Assembly: GCF_025994435.1 (NCBI RefSeq)
Contig: NZ_BAQK01000045.1
Span: 1 to 24,450, forward strand
Origin: Gluconacetobacter johannae
Lineage (GTDB): Bacteria > Pseudomonadota > Alphaproteobacteria > Acetobacterales > Acetobacteraceae
Length of the DNA stretch: 24,450 nt
Direction of reading: 5' to 3'
Shown here piece by piece: positions 8,201 to 15,897 of the stretch. Under the pieces are notes generated by a model. That model made no database searches. It saw only the letters and a program-made list of their open reading frames with translations, and had not been told where the DNA came from. The position numbers were made by a program, and so were the translations under genes. Each line of letters begins with the position of its first letter. The first letter of the stretch is position 1.

Positions 8201-8789
8201 GGACATCCTGCGGCCCCAGGCCGCCTATGGCTACTGGAAGGCCGCCGGCCAGGGCAACGACCTGATCCTGTTCGCCGAGGACGGCACGACCGAGGTCGCG
8301 CGCTTCACCCTGCCGCGCCAGCCGCGCGACGATGGCGAATGCATCGCCGATTTCGTGCGCGACGTCGATGACGCCCGGCGCGATGTCGTCGGGTTGCAGG
8401 TCGTCACCGTGGGGCAGAAGGCGTCGGACATCGCGCGCGCGTGGTTCGAGGGCAATCGCTACAAGGACTACCTGTATCTGCACGGCCTGTCGGTGGAGAT
8501 GGCCGAGGCCATGGCCGAATACACCCACAAGCGCATCCGCGCCGAACTGGGCTTCGCCGCCGACGACGACCGCGACATGGCGAAGATGCTGCAGCAGGGC
8601 TATCGGGGCTCGCGCTATTCGTTCGGCTACCCGGCCTGCCCGCGCCTGGAGGACCAGGAGCCGATCCTGCGCCTGCTGGACGCCGAACGCATCGGCGTGT
8701 CGCTGGCCGAGGGCTACCAGCTCCACCCCGAGCAATCGACCTCGGCGCTGGTGGTGCTGAACCCGCGGGCGAAATATTTCTCGGTGTGA
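5283..8789 (+). CDS. metH: Cobalamin-dependent methionine synthase
   Basis: 1168 residues, close to full family length. It transfers a methyl group from 5-methyltetrahydrofolate to homocysteine through methylcobalamin in the cytoplasm. The homocysteine/zinc domain (about 1-330) has zinc ligands Cys225 (LNCATG) and Cys291-Cys292 (GGCCGTS). The folate domain (about 345-610) follows, then the B12 cap. The B12 domain has DxHxxG with the cobalt-ligating His737 (GDVHDIGKN). The C-terminal AdoMet reactivation domain (about 880-1168) contains GYPACP near 1115-1120. The chosen start MTTRPHLLDALRDQ has AGGA upstream and begins at the conserved N-terminus; an in-frame upstream extension back to 5109 would run through the intergenic repeat and is rejected. 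Very high GC, core-genome character. Confidence 0.98.
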   Translation: MTTRPHLLDALRDQVLLCDGGMGSRVQVLDLDVERDYWGQENCTEILNLSRPELVREIHRGYFEAGADMVETNSFGGSPITLGEFGLADRAREINRTAAHLAREAAESFSDGRHRYVVGSVGPGTKLPSLGNIDYDTLEAGLAEQCRGLIEGGVDALLVETCQDTLQIKAAVNGAKIARAELGADTPIFVQVTVETTGTLLVGPDIAAAATAIHALDVPLMGLNCATGPQEMSEHVRWLAENWPGLISIQPNAGLPELVDGQTHYPLSPADMATWVDRFVSEDGLNLVGGCCGTSTPHIAALDAMLRRRAEGTGRHRPAPVVRRPVWVPSVSSLYTQVPLRQENSYFSIGERCNANGSKKWRALQEEGDWDGCVAVGREQVGEGSNALDICTAFVGRDEMREMNEVVTRFTASVNAPLVIDSTETPVIEAALKLYGGKAIINSINFEDGEGHATDRMLLARKFGAAVVALTIDEVGMAKTAEDKLRIATRLVEFACDRHGLPQSDLMIDPLTFTIGTGVEDDRKLGAWTLEGIRLIRARFPDIQIVLGLSNISFGLNPAARAVLNSVFLDHAVRAGMTAAIVHVSKIRPLHLIPEEEVRVAEDLIFDRRSEGYDPLQRLLALFADRKAADAVKKTRAETVEGRLKDRIVDGDRKGLEAELDEAMRTIPPLDIINTILLDGMKVVGELFGAGKMQLPFVLQSAETMKAAVAHLEPHMERAEGQARGTIVLATVKGDVHDIGKNLVDIILTNNGYRVVNLGIKVPVADMIAATREHDADAVGMSGLLVKSTVIMRENLEEMARQGLDVPVLLGGAALTRNYVEEDCTAAYGAEGRVAYARDAFDGLSLMDQVTRGEFDAYLAAIRARRAGKATRARPRDMEQAENRGFGPVDVAAAHARRLRLTRDEPVTQPPFWGARVLEATPDAVLPFLNERSLYQFQWGFRKQGRSLDEFMGWARQELRPVLRRMLALTAAEDILRPQAAYGYWKAAGQGNDLILFAEDGTTEVARFTLPRQPRDDGECIADFVRDVDDARRDVVGLQVVTVGQKASDIARAWFEGNRYKDYLYLHGLSVEMAEAMAEYTHKRIRAELGFAADDDRDMAKMLQQGYRGSRYSFGYPACPRLEDQEPILRLLDAERIGVSLAEGYQLHPEQSTSALVVLNPRAKYFSV

Positions 8790-8812
8790 GAGGCGGGCCT
8801 GAAGGCCGCCTC
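8790..8812 (+). terminator. Hairpin after metH
   Basis: GAGGCGGGCC (8790-8799), loop TGAA, GGCCGCCTC (8804-8812), starting at the base after the metH stop. It is a strong GC stem with one bulged G and no T tract, so it is terminator-like but not canonical. Confidence 0.5.
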
Positions 8813-8906
8813 GCGCCAACGCCGGAAATGGACGCCCCTGTCAGGCGATGCGTCCTGCCCGGCGCAGACCTTCTGCTTTCACGAGAATTTCGCAAAGGTG
8901 CTTTTT

Positions 8907-9677
8907 ATGAATAATGAAAAATATCTTCCATCCGGACACCTGAAAAAGAGATTTTGCATTTTCACAAGCGCGGGCGACAACAATAACATTGCAAAACTCA
9001 TGGAAGACAAGGAAAGCAGAAACTGGGACCTTGTCGTTGCGTTTTATGGGAACTCCGAGATTGCTTATCGCAATATTGCGGAAAAATCTGATTTTACCTT
9101 TATTATCAAGGGCGCAAAATTCCAGAATCTGAAATCCATCGTCGTCTCGCAGCCGGCCATTCTTTCCGGATATGATTACATCTGGGTTGTGGATGACGAC
9201 ATAGAATTCACTCTTGGAAATGCCAGTATTCTTTTTGATGTCGCTTCTTTTTTTGACTTTGATGTATCTCAGCCTGCTTTCAGTTCAAATGGGAAAATTT
9301 CTCACGAAATAACGCGAATGGTAGAAAAGGAAAAACTTGTTGCAAGAATAGTAAATTTCATCGAAGTCACATGCCCGCTGTTTAAAGCGGAAGCTCTATT
9401 TGATTTTCTTAATATATATGATGGAAAAATGGCCGGTTGGGGGGTAGACTGGTGGTTCTGCAACTATCTGGGATCAAATAAAAAGGCAAAGTTTGCGATT
9501 TTTGACAAAATAGTCGTCAAAAATATGCACGATTCGGAAAAAACCCCGGATGGAAAAAGAGAAATTTCCCAATATATGAGCGATAACGATCGGATCATGC
9601 AGTGGGAAATACTTAAAAACAACTTTCATTACAAAGAATTCGACCACACAGTTTTCTTCGAACTTTCCTTGCCTTAA
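8907..9677 (+). CDS. DUF707-like protein, putative glycosyltransferase-fold enzyme
   Basis: 256 residues. The ATG at 8907 is preferred because AAAGG lies eight bases upstream; an in-frame GTG at 8898 overlaps that site. Motifs in order: WDLVVAFYG (40-48), KFQNLKSIVVSQPAILSGYDYIWVVDDDIE split around the acidic DDD 96-98, SQPAF (121-125), FIEVTCPLF (151-159) and GWGVDWW (177-183), then a late His. This order matches DUF707 (PF05212) proteins, whose D-rich and GWGxD motifs resemble GT-A glycosyltransferases; no activity is proven from the sequence. It is strikingly AT-rich (20 G/C in 60 bases at 9301-9360) against the GC-rich metH next to it, suggesting recent acquisition. It converges on the split transketolase operon. 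Confidence 0.8.
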   Translation: MNNEKYLPSGHLKKRFCIFTSAGDNNNIAKLMEDKESRNWDLVVAFYGNSEIAYRNIAEKSDFTFIIKGAKFQNLKSIVVSQPAILSGYDYIWVVDDDIEFTLGNASILFDVASFFDFDVSQPAFSSNGKISHEITRMVEKEKLVARIVNFIEVTCPLFKAEALFDFLNIYDGKMAGWGVDWWFCNYLGSNKKAKFAIFDKIVVKNMHDSEKTPDGKREISQYMSDNDRIMQWEILKNNFHYKEFDHTVFFELSLP

Positions 9678-9704
9678 AGCGTGAATCCGAACGTATCGGT
9701 GACA

Positions 9705-9724
9705 GCCCCTGCTGGGGCCGTTTT
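9705..9724. terminator. Terminator hairpin between convergent genes
   Basis: GCCCC-TGCT-GGGGC (9705-9718) followed by cgtttt on the plus strand. It lies between the DUF707-like gene and the convergent operon end, so it probably terminates the plus-strand gene. Confidence 0.55.
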
Positions 9725-9742
9725 CAAAGACGCTCCGTCCAG

Positions 9743-10669
9743 CTACCTGTTTCGGGCAGAAAGAACGCGCTCGGCCAGTCCTGTAGAGTCCAGACGATAG
9801 GTTCGTCGCAGGTCCTCCTGTCCCCCGTTGCGCGACGGCTGGGCAGGATCCATTCCCGCCCTCAGGACCTGGGCGCGGGGACCGGGCAATTCGGCGACGG
9901 CTTCAGCAACGGCTCCGCCCAGGCCGCCTGAAAGGACATGTTCTTCCACAGTGACCAGAAGAGGCAGGTCTTTTGCCAGACGGGTCAGGGTTTCCCTGTC
10001 CAGGGGCTGGATAACCGGTACGCTCCATACGCCCATATCAATACCCTGGCCGGCAAGGAGCGAGGCGGCGGCCAGCGCCTCACCCGTTACGGGGCCGGTT
10101 GCAAGAAACGCGCCGTCCCGGCCAGGGCGCAGGCAGAGCATGGGGCCGAAGGGAACAGCGTCCAGAGATGTTTCATGCAGGGTCGGTTCGCCACCCTTGT
10201 TGAGGCGCAGATATGCGGGCCCCCCTTGCCGTCCCAGGGCGGCCAGAACCCAGGCGGCCTCCGCAGGGTCGGCGGGAACGGCCACCGTGATGCCTGGCAG
10301 GACCCGGGTCATGGCCAGATCTTCCACGCCGTGATGCGTGTAGCCATGGCTGCCATAGGCAAAACCACCGCCGATGCCGATAACGGTCACGTCGGCCCCG
10401 TGGGCGACGATATCGTTGCGGATCTGCTCGAGGCAGCGGATAACCGCGAAGTTGACAATGGACCAGCAGAAGACCTTGCGCCCGGTCATGGCCAGGCCGG
10501 CGGCTATTCCGGCCATGTTCTGCTCGGCAATGCCCACGTTTATGAAACGGTCTGGGAAGCGGGCTGCGAAGGGCTCCATGACTGAAAAACCCAGGTCTCC
10601 GGTCAGCAGCCAGACCCGCTCGTCGGCTTCGGCCAGGGCGACCAGCCCTTCGGCGACAACACTTCTCAT
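9743..10669 (-). CDS. Split transketolase, C-terminal subunit (pyrimidine-binding and C domains)
   Basis: 308 residues covering the thiamine-diphosphate PYR domain and the C-terminal domain of a transketolase-type enzyme. The cofactor-activating glutamate is E49 in GIAEQNM, after GDLGFSV. SHGYTHHGVEDLAMTR and the late EEHVLSGGLGGAVAE are family landmarks. It overlaps the N-terminal subunit gene by ATGA, so the two chains are made in step and should form the active site together at the subunit interface. The position at the end of a CDP-dideoxysugar operon argues against a pentose-phosphate role. I infer that it moves a two-carbon ketol unit onto a keto-sugar nucleotide. A 1-deoxyxylulose-5-phosphate synthase identity is unlikely because the protein is split and in this context. 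Confidence 0.88.
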   Translation of the reverse strand: MRSVVAEGLVALAEADERVWLLTGDLGFSVMEPFAARFPDRFINVGIAEQNMAGIAAGLAMTGRKVFCWSIVNFAVIRCLEQIRNDIVAHGADVTVIGIGGGFAYGSHGYTHHGVEDLAMTRVLPGITVAVPADPAEAAWVLAALGRQGGPAYLRLNKGGEPTLHETSLDAVPFGPMLCLRPGRDGAFLATGPVTGEALAAASLLAGQGIDMGVWSVPVIQPLDRETLTRLAKDLPLLVTVEEHVLSGGLGGAVAEAVAELPGPRAQVLRAGMDPAQPSRNGGQEDLRRTYRLDSTGLAERVLSARNR

Positions 10670-11484
10670 GCGCCCAGTTCCGCCAGGGCTTTGGCAAATT
10701 CGTCGTCCCGTGGCGAGCGATAGTGCCAGAGCAGGTCATTTTCCATGAAACTCACACCTTTGCCCTTCACCGTATGCGCGATGATGACGGTGGGGCGGTC
10801 GCCTTCCGGCGGAGCGAGGAGGGACCGGCTGATGGCGTCGTGGTCGTGGCCGTCGATGGCACGCACGGTCCAGCGGCATGCGGCCAGTTTGTCCCGCAGG
10901 GGTTCCAGATCCAGAACCTCCGACGTCCGTCCGAAGCTCTGGATCTTGTTGTAGTCGATGATGGCGGTCAGGCCCGAGAGCTTGTGATGCCCTGCAAAGA
11001 GAAAGGCTTCCCAGTTGGAGCCTTCGTCCAACTCTCCATCACTGAGCACGGCGATCACCCGCCTGGGATCGGGCCGGCCCTTGTCTTCGGCGCGCAGCCC
11101 CAGGGCCATGCCGCAGGCGATGGGAAGACCATGGCCCAGCGAGCCGGTGGACGCCTCCACCCCCGGCACGCCCTTGCTGGTCACATGCCCGGCCAGAACG
11201 GCGCCATCGCGGCAATAGCTTTCCAGCCAGTCCAGTGGAAAAAACCCTCTTTCCGCAAGGGCGGCGTAATAAATGGCGGCAGCGTGTCCCTTGCTCAGAA
11301 GAAACCGGTCCCGCCCGTTCCAGGCCGGATCGGCGGGATCGACCCGCAGCAGCCCGCCGTAGAGCACAGCCAGCAGATCCGCCATGCTGAGACAGCTTCC
11401 GATATGGGAGGCCTTGGCCCTATGGACCATCCGCAAGGCATGAATTCGCAGTTGTCGGGCGAAATTCACGGTATCCAGCGTCAT
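10666..11484 (-). CDS. Split transketolase, N-terminal subunit (ThDP pyrophosphate-binding domain)
   Basis: 272 residues, the usual size for a split-transketolase N-subunit. It has the ThDP/metal motif SDGELDEGSNWEA (148-160) ending in IDYN (N179), where S replaces the common G of GDG. The active-site region histidines are in SHIGS (H27), SKGHAA (H67) and AGHV (H100). The gene overlaps both neighbours by ATGA (11481-11484 and 10666-10669). Each half has its own start and complete domain borders, so this is a natural split gene, not a frameshift. Together with the downstream subunit it would carry out ketol transfer; donor and acceptor are unknown. Confidence 0.9.
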   Translation of the reverse strand: MTLDTVNFARQLRIHALRMVHRAKASHIGSCLSMADLLAVLYGGLLRVDPADPAWNGRDRFLLSKGHAAAIYYAALAERGFFPLDWLESYCRDGAVLAGHVTSKGVPGVEASTGSLGHGLPIACGMALGLRAEDKGRPDPRRVIAVLSDGELDEGSNWEAFLFAGHHKLSGLTAIIDYNKIQSFGRTSEVLDLEPLRDKLAACRWTVRAIDGHDHDAISRSLLAPPEGDRPTVIIAHTVKGKGVSFMENDLLWHYRSPRDDEFAKALAELGA

Positions 11485-13592
11485 GGACGGTTGTCTTCCG
11501 GCAGCGTACGCAACGCGGTGCTGACCGCGGCGGCGACGGCACTGTGGCGGTCGGGCACGAGAAACAGGAAATTGGTCGCTACGGTCTCATCCGTAATTCT
11601 GGAAATCTCCTCCAGACCGTTCGCTGTCAGCGCGTGGGCCACATACCCCAGGGGGGCGAGCAGATCGAGAATATCGTTGGGATGATAGTCGTATACTGCC
11701 GCCCATTTGCGTAGCAGCTCCATCATCAGCACCGGCCGGTGGCGCTCCAGAGTGGCGCCAGCGCCGCGCAGCACGAAAATTTCCGCTCCCTCCACGTCGA
11801 TCTTGACCAGGCCGACAGCGCTGCCATTCGTGCTCTCGGTCAGCAGGCTGTCCAGGGTGCGCTGCGGGACTGTGACGCGCCTGTTCGGCTGGTCCGGGAA
11901 AAGGGGACGCCGGGAAGCTGCGACGCTGCCCGTAAACTCGGGCACATGAAGGGTAATGGTGTCCGACGCCTCGCCCAGCGCACAACCCGCTACTTTTACC
12001 ACCGTTTCCAGGCCGTTGCGCGCGAGATTGGCGCAGAGCAGCATACGCGTGTCCGGCACGGGCTCCACGGCCAGAATGCCCGCGGTGCGGGTTTCAGCGT
12101 GCAGACTGGCGTGCAGGCTGTACCAGCCCACATTGGCGCCGATGTCTACAAAGCGCCCCCGGGTCGTCGCCAGCGTGGCCTGAAATGCGGCCAGTTCGGT
12201 AGGTTCGTAGTGACCGTGGTTCAGCACATGCGCGGCTGCTCCACGGATGTCGCCGGCATTCAACCCCAGCCTGAGGCCGTTGGTGAGGGTGATCGTGGCG
12301 CCCTCGCCGGTGACCGTCATCCCGGCCACGGCGTCCCTCACCAGGATATGGGTGTCGTCCAGACCCTGGTGATGGCGGGCCATGCTTTTCCAGAAACTGT
12401 CGCGCGGCATACGGCCATGCGCGTAGGCTTCCATCAGGTCGGGAATGGCGGGTACCGCCTGCGGAAGCGGAGGAATGCGTTGCCAGCGCTCCGGTCCATG
12501 GCCGACGGCCGGCGCCTCGGCGGCTACGGCCCGGTTCCAGGCGATGGTGCGGGCCAGCCCTTCAGACAGGCCGACTTCCGCGATGCAGCCCAGTTCCGTG
12601 CGTATCCGGTCAAGGTTCGGACGCACCCGCGATGGTGATCCCGCCTGCGGGCGTGCGGACGCTGTCCGGACAGGTTCGGTAACGCCGAATAACCGGGCGA
12701 TCTCGGTCGCGAGGTCCAGAATGGATGTTTCCGGACCGTCAGCACCAATGCCGTAGAGTCCTCCGTCCGCACCCGAGAGCAGAATCTTCAGGAAGGCGGT
12801 GGTCGCGTCCGTGACGTAACCGTAGGTGCGTGTGGCCTGGCCGTCGCTTTCCAGAACGAAGGGCCTGCCGTCCAGACCCAGGCGCACCATGGCGCCGACG
12901 ATGCGTCCGTCGTCGATATCCTGGCCGGGACCGTGAACGTGGAAGGGACGGACGATACGCACGGGCACGTTATGCTGGCGCCACCAGGCCAGGGAGATGG
13001 CTTCCCCCGCGCGTTTGGCCTCGGCGTAGGCTGTCCGCGCCTGACGCCAGTCCAGCAGACCTATGGCGTCCTCGGACGTGGGGAACTGCTCTGGTGGAAG
13101 GGTTCCGTAAACCTCGCTTGAGGATACGTAGAGCAACGCTGCCGCCCGGTCCTGGCGGGCGCGGGCCAGCAGGTGCATGAGGCCGGTCGTATTGGCGGCC
13201 ATCAGGCCGGCCGGGTCAGCCATAAAGCTGCGTGGGGCCGCCGGCGACGCGGCGTGGATGATGTAATCCACCGGAGCCAGGGGGGGAAGCGGGAGGCTGA
13301 CATCCTGGATCAGGGCCGTAACGCCGGGGTCTTCCGCCGCCCAGGGATGACGGCGGCGCAACGCCTCGGCAGAGCGGCCCAGAAGGGTCAGGCGGACAGG
13401 CTTCTCCACCAGTCCATGGGTATTCAGATAGGCGATGGTATCGACGATGGCGCCGGGCAGGAAGCCCGCCGCGCCGGTAATCAGCACATGGCGGCCGGAC
13501 AGACGGGCGAGCTGATCCGCTGTCAGGCGGGCGGCAACCCGGCCCGCGTCCTCATTCAGGATGTCCCGGGCCGAAGACGGAAGAGCGGTCAT
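11481..13592 (-). CDS. Fusion of NAD-dependent epimerase/dehydratase (extended SDR) and FkbM-family methyltransferase
   Basis: 703 residues in one uninterrupted frame. Residues about 33-355 form an extended SDR: nucleotide motif GAAGFLPG (40-47), SSSEVYG (157-163) and catalytic Y189xxxK193. A linker (about 356-425) follows. The FkbM-type SAM methyltransferase spans about 430-690: motif I FVDIGANVGWYS (481-492), acidic E510 in AVEPVP, and LVKIDVEGAE (595-604). FkbM domains methylate sugar or polyketide hydroxyls. In the operon the SDR half could reduce a keto group on the branched sugar, as YerF does for yersiniose, or epimerise it, and the methyltransferase half could O-methylate the product. 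The roles are inferred; domain assignments are solid. 4-nt overlaps on both sides. Confidence 0.88.
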   Translation of the reverse strand: MTALPSSARDILNEDAGRVAARLTADQLARLSGRHVLITGAAGFLPGAIVDTIAYLNTHGLVEKPVRLTLLGRSAEALRRRHPWAAEDPGVTALIQDVSLPLPPLAPVDYIIHAASPAAPRSFMADPAGLMAANTTGLMHLLARARQDRAAALLYVSSSEVYGTLPPEQFPTSEDAIGLLDWRQARTAYAEAKRAGEAISLAWWRQHNVPVRIVRPFHVHGPGQDIDDGRIVGAMVRLGLDGRPFVLESDGQATRTYGYVTDATTAFLKILLSGADGGLYGIGADGPETSILDLATEIARLFGVTEPVRTASARPQAGSPSRVRPNLDRIRTELGCIAEVGLSEGLARTIAWNRAVAAEAPAVGHGPERWQRIPPLPQAVPAIPDLMEAYAHGRMPRDSFWKSMARHHQGLDDTHILVRDAVAGMTVTGEGATITLTNGLRLGLNAGDIRGAAAHVLNHGHYEPTELAAFQATLATTRGRFVDIGANVGWYSLHASLHAETRTAGILAVEPVPDTRMLLCANLARNGLETVVKVAGCALGEASDTITLHVPEFTGSVAASRRPLFPDQPNRRVTVPQRTLDSLLTESTNGSAVGLVKIDVEGAEIFVLRGAGATLERHRPVLMMELLRKWAAVYDYHPNDILDLLAPLGYVAHALTANGLEEISRITDETVATNFLFLVPDRHSAVAAAVSTALRTLPEDNRP

Positions 13593-14905
13593 TGCCGACA
13601 GAAATCCGTGATGGTTTCCGCCATGAAATCGATCATGGGATCGGTAAGGGCCGGGTGAACGCCAATCCAGAAGACATTGTTCATGACAAAATCCGACATG
13701 TGCAGATCACCGACCTGGCGTCTGGGAACGTCGCGGTAGGCCGGTTGGCGCAGCAGGTTGCCGCCAAACAGAAGGCGGGTGCCGATGCGCCGGTCTTCAA
13801 GATGGCGAACCATGGCATTGCGGGTGAAAGGCGCGTCCTCGCGTACGGCAATGGGGAAGCCGAACCAGCTCGGATCCGAACCCGGCGTTGCCTCCGGCAG
13901 GATCAGCAGATGCTGGAGAGGAGCGAGCGCCTTCCACAGCCTGTCGAAATTGGCGCGGCGGGCAGCAATGAATCCCGGCAGTTTTGTCAGCTGGGATACG
14001 CCTACCGCGGCCTGCATGTCGGTCGCCTTCAGGTTGTAGCCGATGTGGGTATAGATGTATTTGTGATCGAACCCTTCCGGCAGATCGCCCAGTTTCCAGG
14101 AAAAGCGGCGGCCGCAGGAATTGTCCTGACCCGGCTCGCAGAAACAGTCCCGGCCCCAGTCACGAAACGACTCGGCCGCCCGCATGACCAGTGGCTTGTC
14201 CATGAGGACTGCACCGCCTTCACCCATGGTAATGTGATGGGCGGGATAGAAGCTGACCGTGGCCGCGATCCCGAAGGTTCCGACCCCCTGCCCCCGCCAG
14301 CTCGCGCCCAGCGCGTCACAACAATCTTCGATGACCAGCAGATCGTGGGCGCGCGCCAGTTCCATGACCCGGTCAAGGTTGAAGGGATTGCCCAGCGTGT
14401 GGGCCAGCATGATGGCCCGGGTACGGGGGCCTATGGCCTCGGCCAGGGCCTCGACATCGACGTTGTAGGTGGGGACCTCCACGTCGACAAAAACGGGGAC
14501 CAGACCGAGTTGCAGGATTGGATTGACCGTCGTCGGGAAGCCCGAAGCAACTGTAATCACCTCGTCTCCGGGCAGCAGACGCTTCTCTTTCATCAGAGGC
14601 GAGGTCAGACTGGCCAGGGCGACCAGATTTGCCGAGGATCCGGAATTGACCAGTCGGGCGTAGCGCCGGCCGAAAACCGTGGCGAATTCGCTCTCGAAAC
14701 GTCTGGCGTAGCGTCCGGCGGTGAGCCAGAAATCGAGAGAGGCATCAACCAGCGAAGCCACATCCTCGGCGTCCCACACCCGGCGGGTGACGGGTACCGG
14801 GGTTTCCCCGGGCACGAATGCAGTCTGAGCGTTGGCCGCAGCGTGATGGGCCCGGGTCAAGGCCAGGATCTGATCGCGCAGATCCCGCTCCGCCGAAGCG
14901 GTCAT
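13589..14905 (-). CDS. rfbH: CDP-4-keto-6-deoxy-D-glucose 3-dehydrase (E1, RfbH/DdhC)
   Basis: 438 residues, family length. It is a PMP- and [2Fe-2S]-dependent enzyme that removes the C3 hydroxyl from CDP-4-keto-6-deoxyglucose. Two diagnostic features are visible. The PLP lysine of DegT aminotransferases is replaced by His223 in FYPAHHITMGEGG. The cluster ligands keep exact spacing C-X57-C-X1-C-X7-C at C196, C254, C256 and C264. These separate it from ColD and from sugar aminotransferases. E1 needs a partner reductase (E3, RfbI/DdhD), which is not in this window. The ATG at 14903-14905 overlaps the rfbG stop (ATGA) and has GGAG eight bases upstream. Confidence 0.95.
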   Translation of the reverse strand: MTASAERDLRDQILALTRAHHAAANAQTAFVPGETPVPVTRRVWDAEDVASLVDASLDFWLTAGRYARRFESEFATVFGRRYARLVNSGSSANLVALASLTSPLMKEKRLLPGDEVITVASGFPTTVNPILQLGLVPVFVDVEVPTYNVDVEALAEAIGPRTRAIMLAHTLGNPFNLDRVMELARAHDLLVIEDCCDALGASWRGQGVGTFGIAATVSFYPAHHITMGEGGAVLMDKPLVMRAAESFRDWGRDCFCEPGQDNSCGRRFSWKLGDLPEGFDHKYIYTHIGYNLKATDMQAAVGVSQLTKLPGFIAARRANFDRLWKALAPLQHLLILPEATPGSDPSWFGFPIAVREDAPFTRNAMVRHLEDRRIGTRLLFGGNLLRQPAYRDVPRRQVGDLHMSDFVMNNVFWIGVHPALTDPMIDFMAETITDFCRQ

Positions 14906-15897
14906 GCATTATACTCCAGATGATTTTTGTACCAGGGAATGGTGAGCCCCAACCCTTCGTCCAACGTATAGAGAGGCTTCCAGTCCAGCTCGTTCCGGGC
15001 CCTGGCCGCGGAAAGATACTGCTGGCGGATCTCGCCGAAAGGCTTGTTGAGAATCCGGGGCTCCAGGTCGCTGTCCATGGCCGTGAGAATACGCTGTACC
15101 AGGTCGAGAACGGTCACCTGTATCTCGTTGGAGAAATTATAGGCATTTCCGGCGATTTCGGGGTGACGGGCCAGATGCGCGGCCAGGGTCATGTAAGCCG
15201 CAGCCCCGTCCTCCACGAAGAAATAGTCGCGGATGAAATGTCCGTCCGAACGGATCAGGGGACGTTCGCCACGAAGGACCGAGCGGATGGTGCCAGGTAT
15301 GATGCGGTTCCAGTTCAGGTCCCCGGGGCCGTAGAAATTGCCGCAGCGCGTGACGACCACAGGCAGGCCGTAGGTATGGGCATAGGCCTGGGCGATGAGA
15401 TCCGCGCAGGATTTTGAGACATCGTACGGCTGGCGTCCGATGAGCGGCATCTGCTCGTCATAGGGGAGGATCGCCTGCTCCCCATAAGCCTTGTCGGAGG
15501 AGGCCAGAATGATCTGCCGCACGGTCGGCGCGTGGCGGCAGGCTTCCAGCACATTCCATGTGCCCTTGATATTCGCCTCGAAGGTGGAAAGCGGGTTGCG
15601 ATTGGCAATGCCGACGATCGTCTGCGCCGCGAGGTGAAAAACCACCTGGATCTCGTATTCCCCGAGTATCCGTTCCATCAGGGCATAGTCGCAGATATCC
15701 CCGCGCACGACCGTGACCCTGGAGAGCAGACCCTCCGTCATCAGTTCGCAGGACGGCACCCAGTCCCGCACCAAAGCGACCACATCGGCCCCTGCCTCAA
15801 CCAGACGCCGGGTCAGCGCGCCGCCGACAAGACCACTGGCTCCGGTGACGAGAACCGGCCGGTCGCGCCATTCAAAACTGTCGGCGTTTGTCACCAT
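14902..15897 (-). CDS. rfbG: CDP-glucose 4,6-dehydratase (RfbG/DdhB)
   Basis: Extended SDR of 331 residues from the chosen start, converting CDP-D-glucose to CDP-4-keto-6-deoxy-D-glucose. Motifs: GASGLVGG (19-26, NAD binding), SSDKAYG (133-139, the S-D-K catalytic set of 4,6-dehydratases) and Y158xxxK162. I chose ATG 15895-15897, which overlaps the rfbF stop and has GGAGG just upstream, although the spacing is short. A GTG one codon later would sit five bases from GGAGG. An upstream ATG at 15925-15927 (ten more residues) lacks a binding site. Somewhat shorter than enteric RfbG. The product passes directly to RfbH, encoded next. Confidence 0.93.
   Translation of the reverse strand: MVTNADSFEWRDRPVLVTGASGLVGGALTRRLVEAGADVVALVRDWVPSCELMTEGLLSRVTVVRGDICDYALMERILGEYEIQVVFHLAAQTIVGIANRNPLSTFEANIKGTWNVLEACRHAPTVRQIILASSDKAYGEQAILPYDEQMPLIGRQPYDVSKSCADLIAQAYAHTYGLPVVVTRCGNFYGPGDLNWNRIIPGTIRSVLRGERPLIRSDGHFIRDYFFVEDGAAAYMTLAAHLARHPEIAGNAYNFSNEIQVTVLDLVQRILTAMDSDLEPRILNKPFGEIRQQYLSAARARNELDWKPLYTLDEGLGLTIPWYKNHLEYNA

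Noticed and set aside
5187..8819. Very long antisense open frame opposite metH
   Set aside because: Its translation is low-complexity His/Gln/Arg/Ala-rich without domains. It is a side effect of high GC opposite a well-supported gene.
10666..11484. Frameshifted single transketolase gene
   Set aside because: The two frames meet in an ATGA overlap like the other operon junctions, each with complete domain borders, as in known split transketolases.
13589..14905. Sugar aminotransferase or ColD identity for the DegT-fold gene
   Set aside because: The PLP lysine is replaced by histidine and the four cluster cysteines have exact E1 spacing, which ColD and aminotransferases lack.
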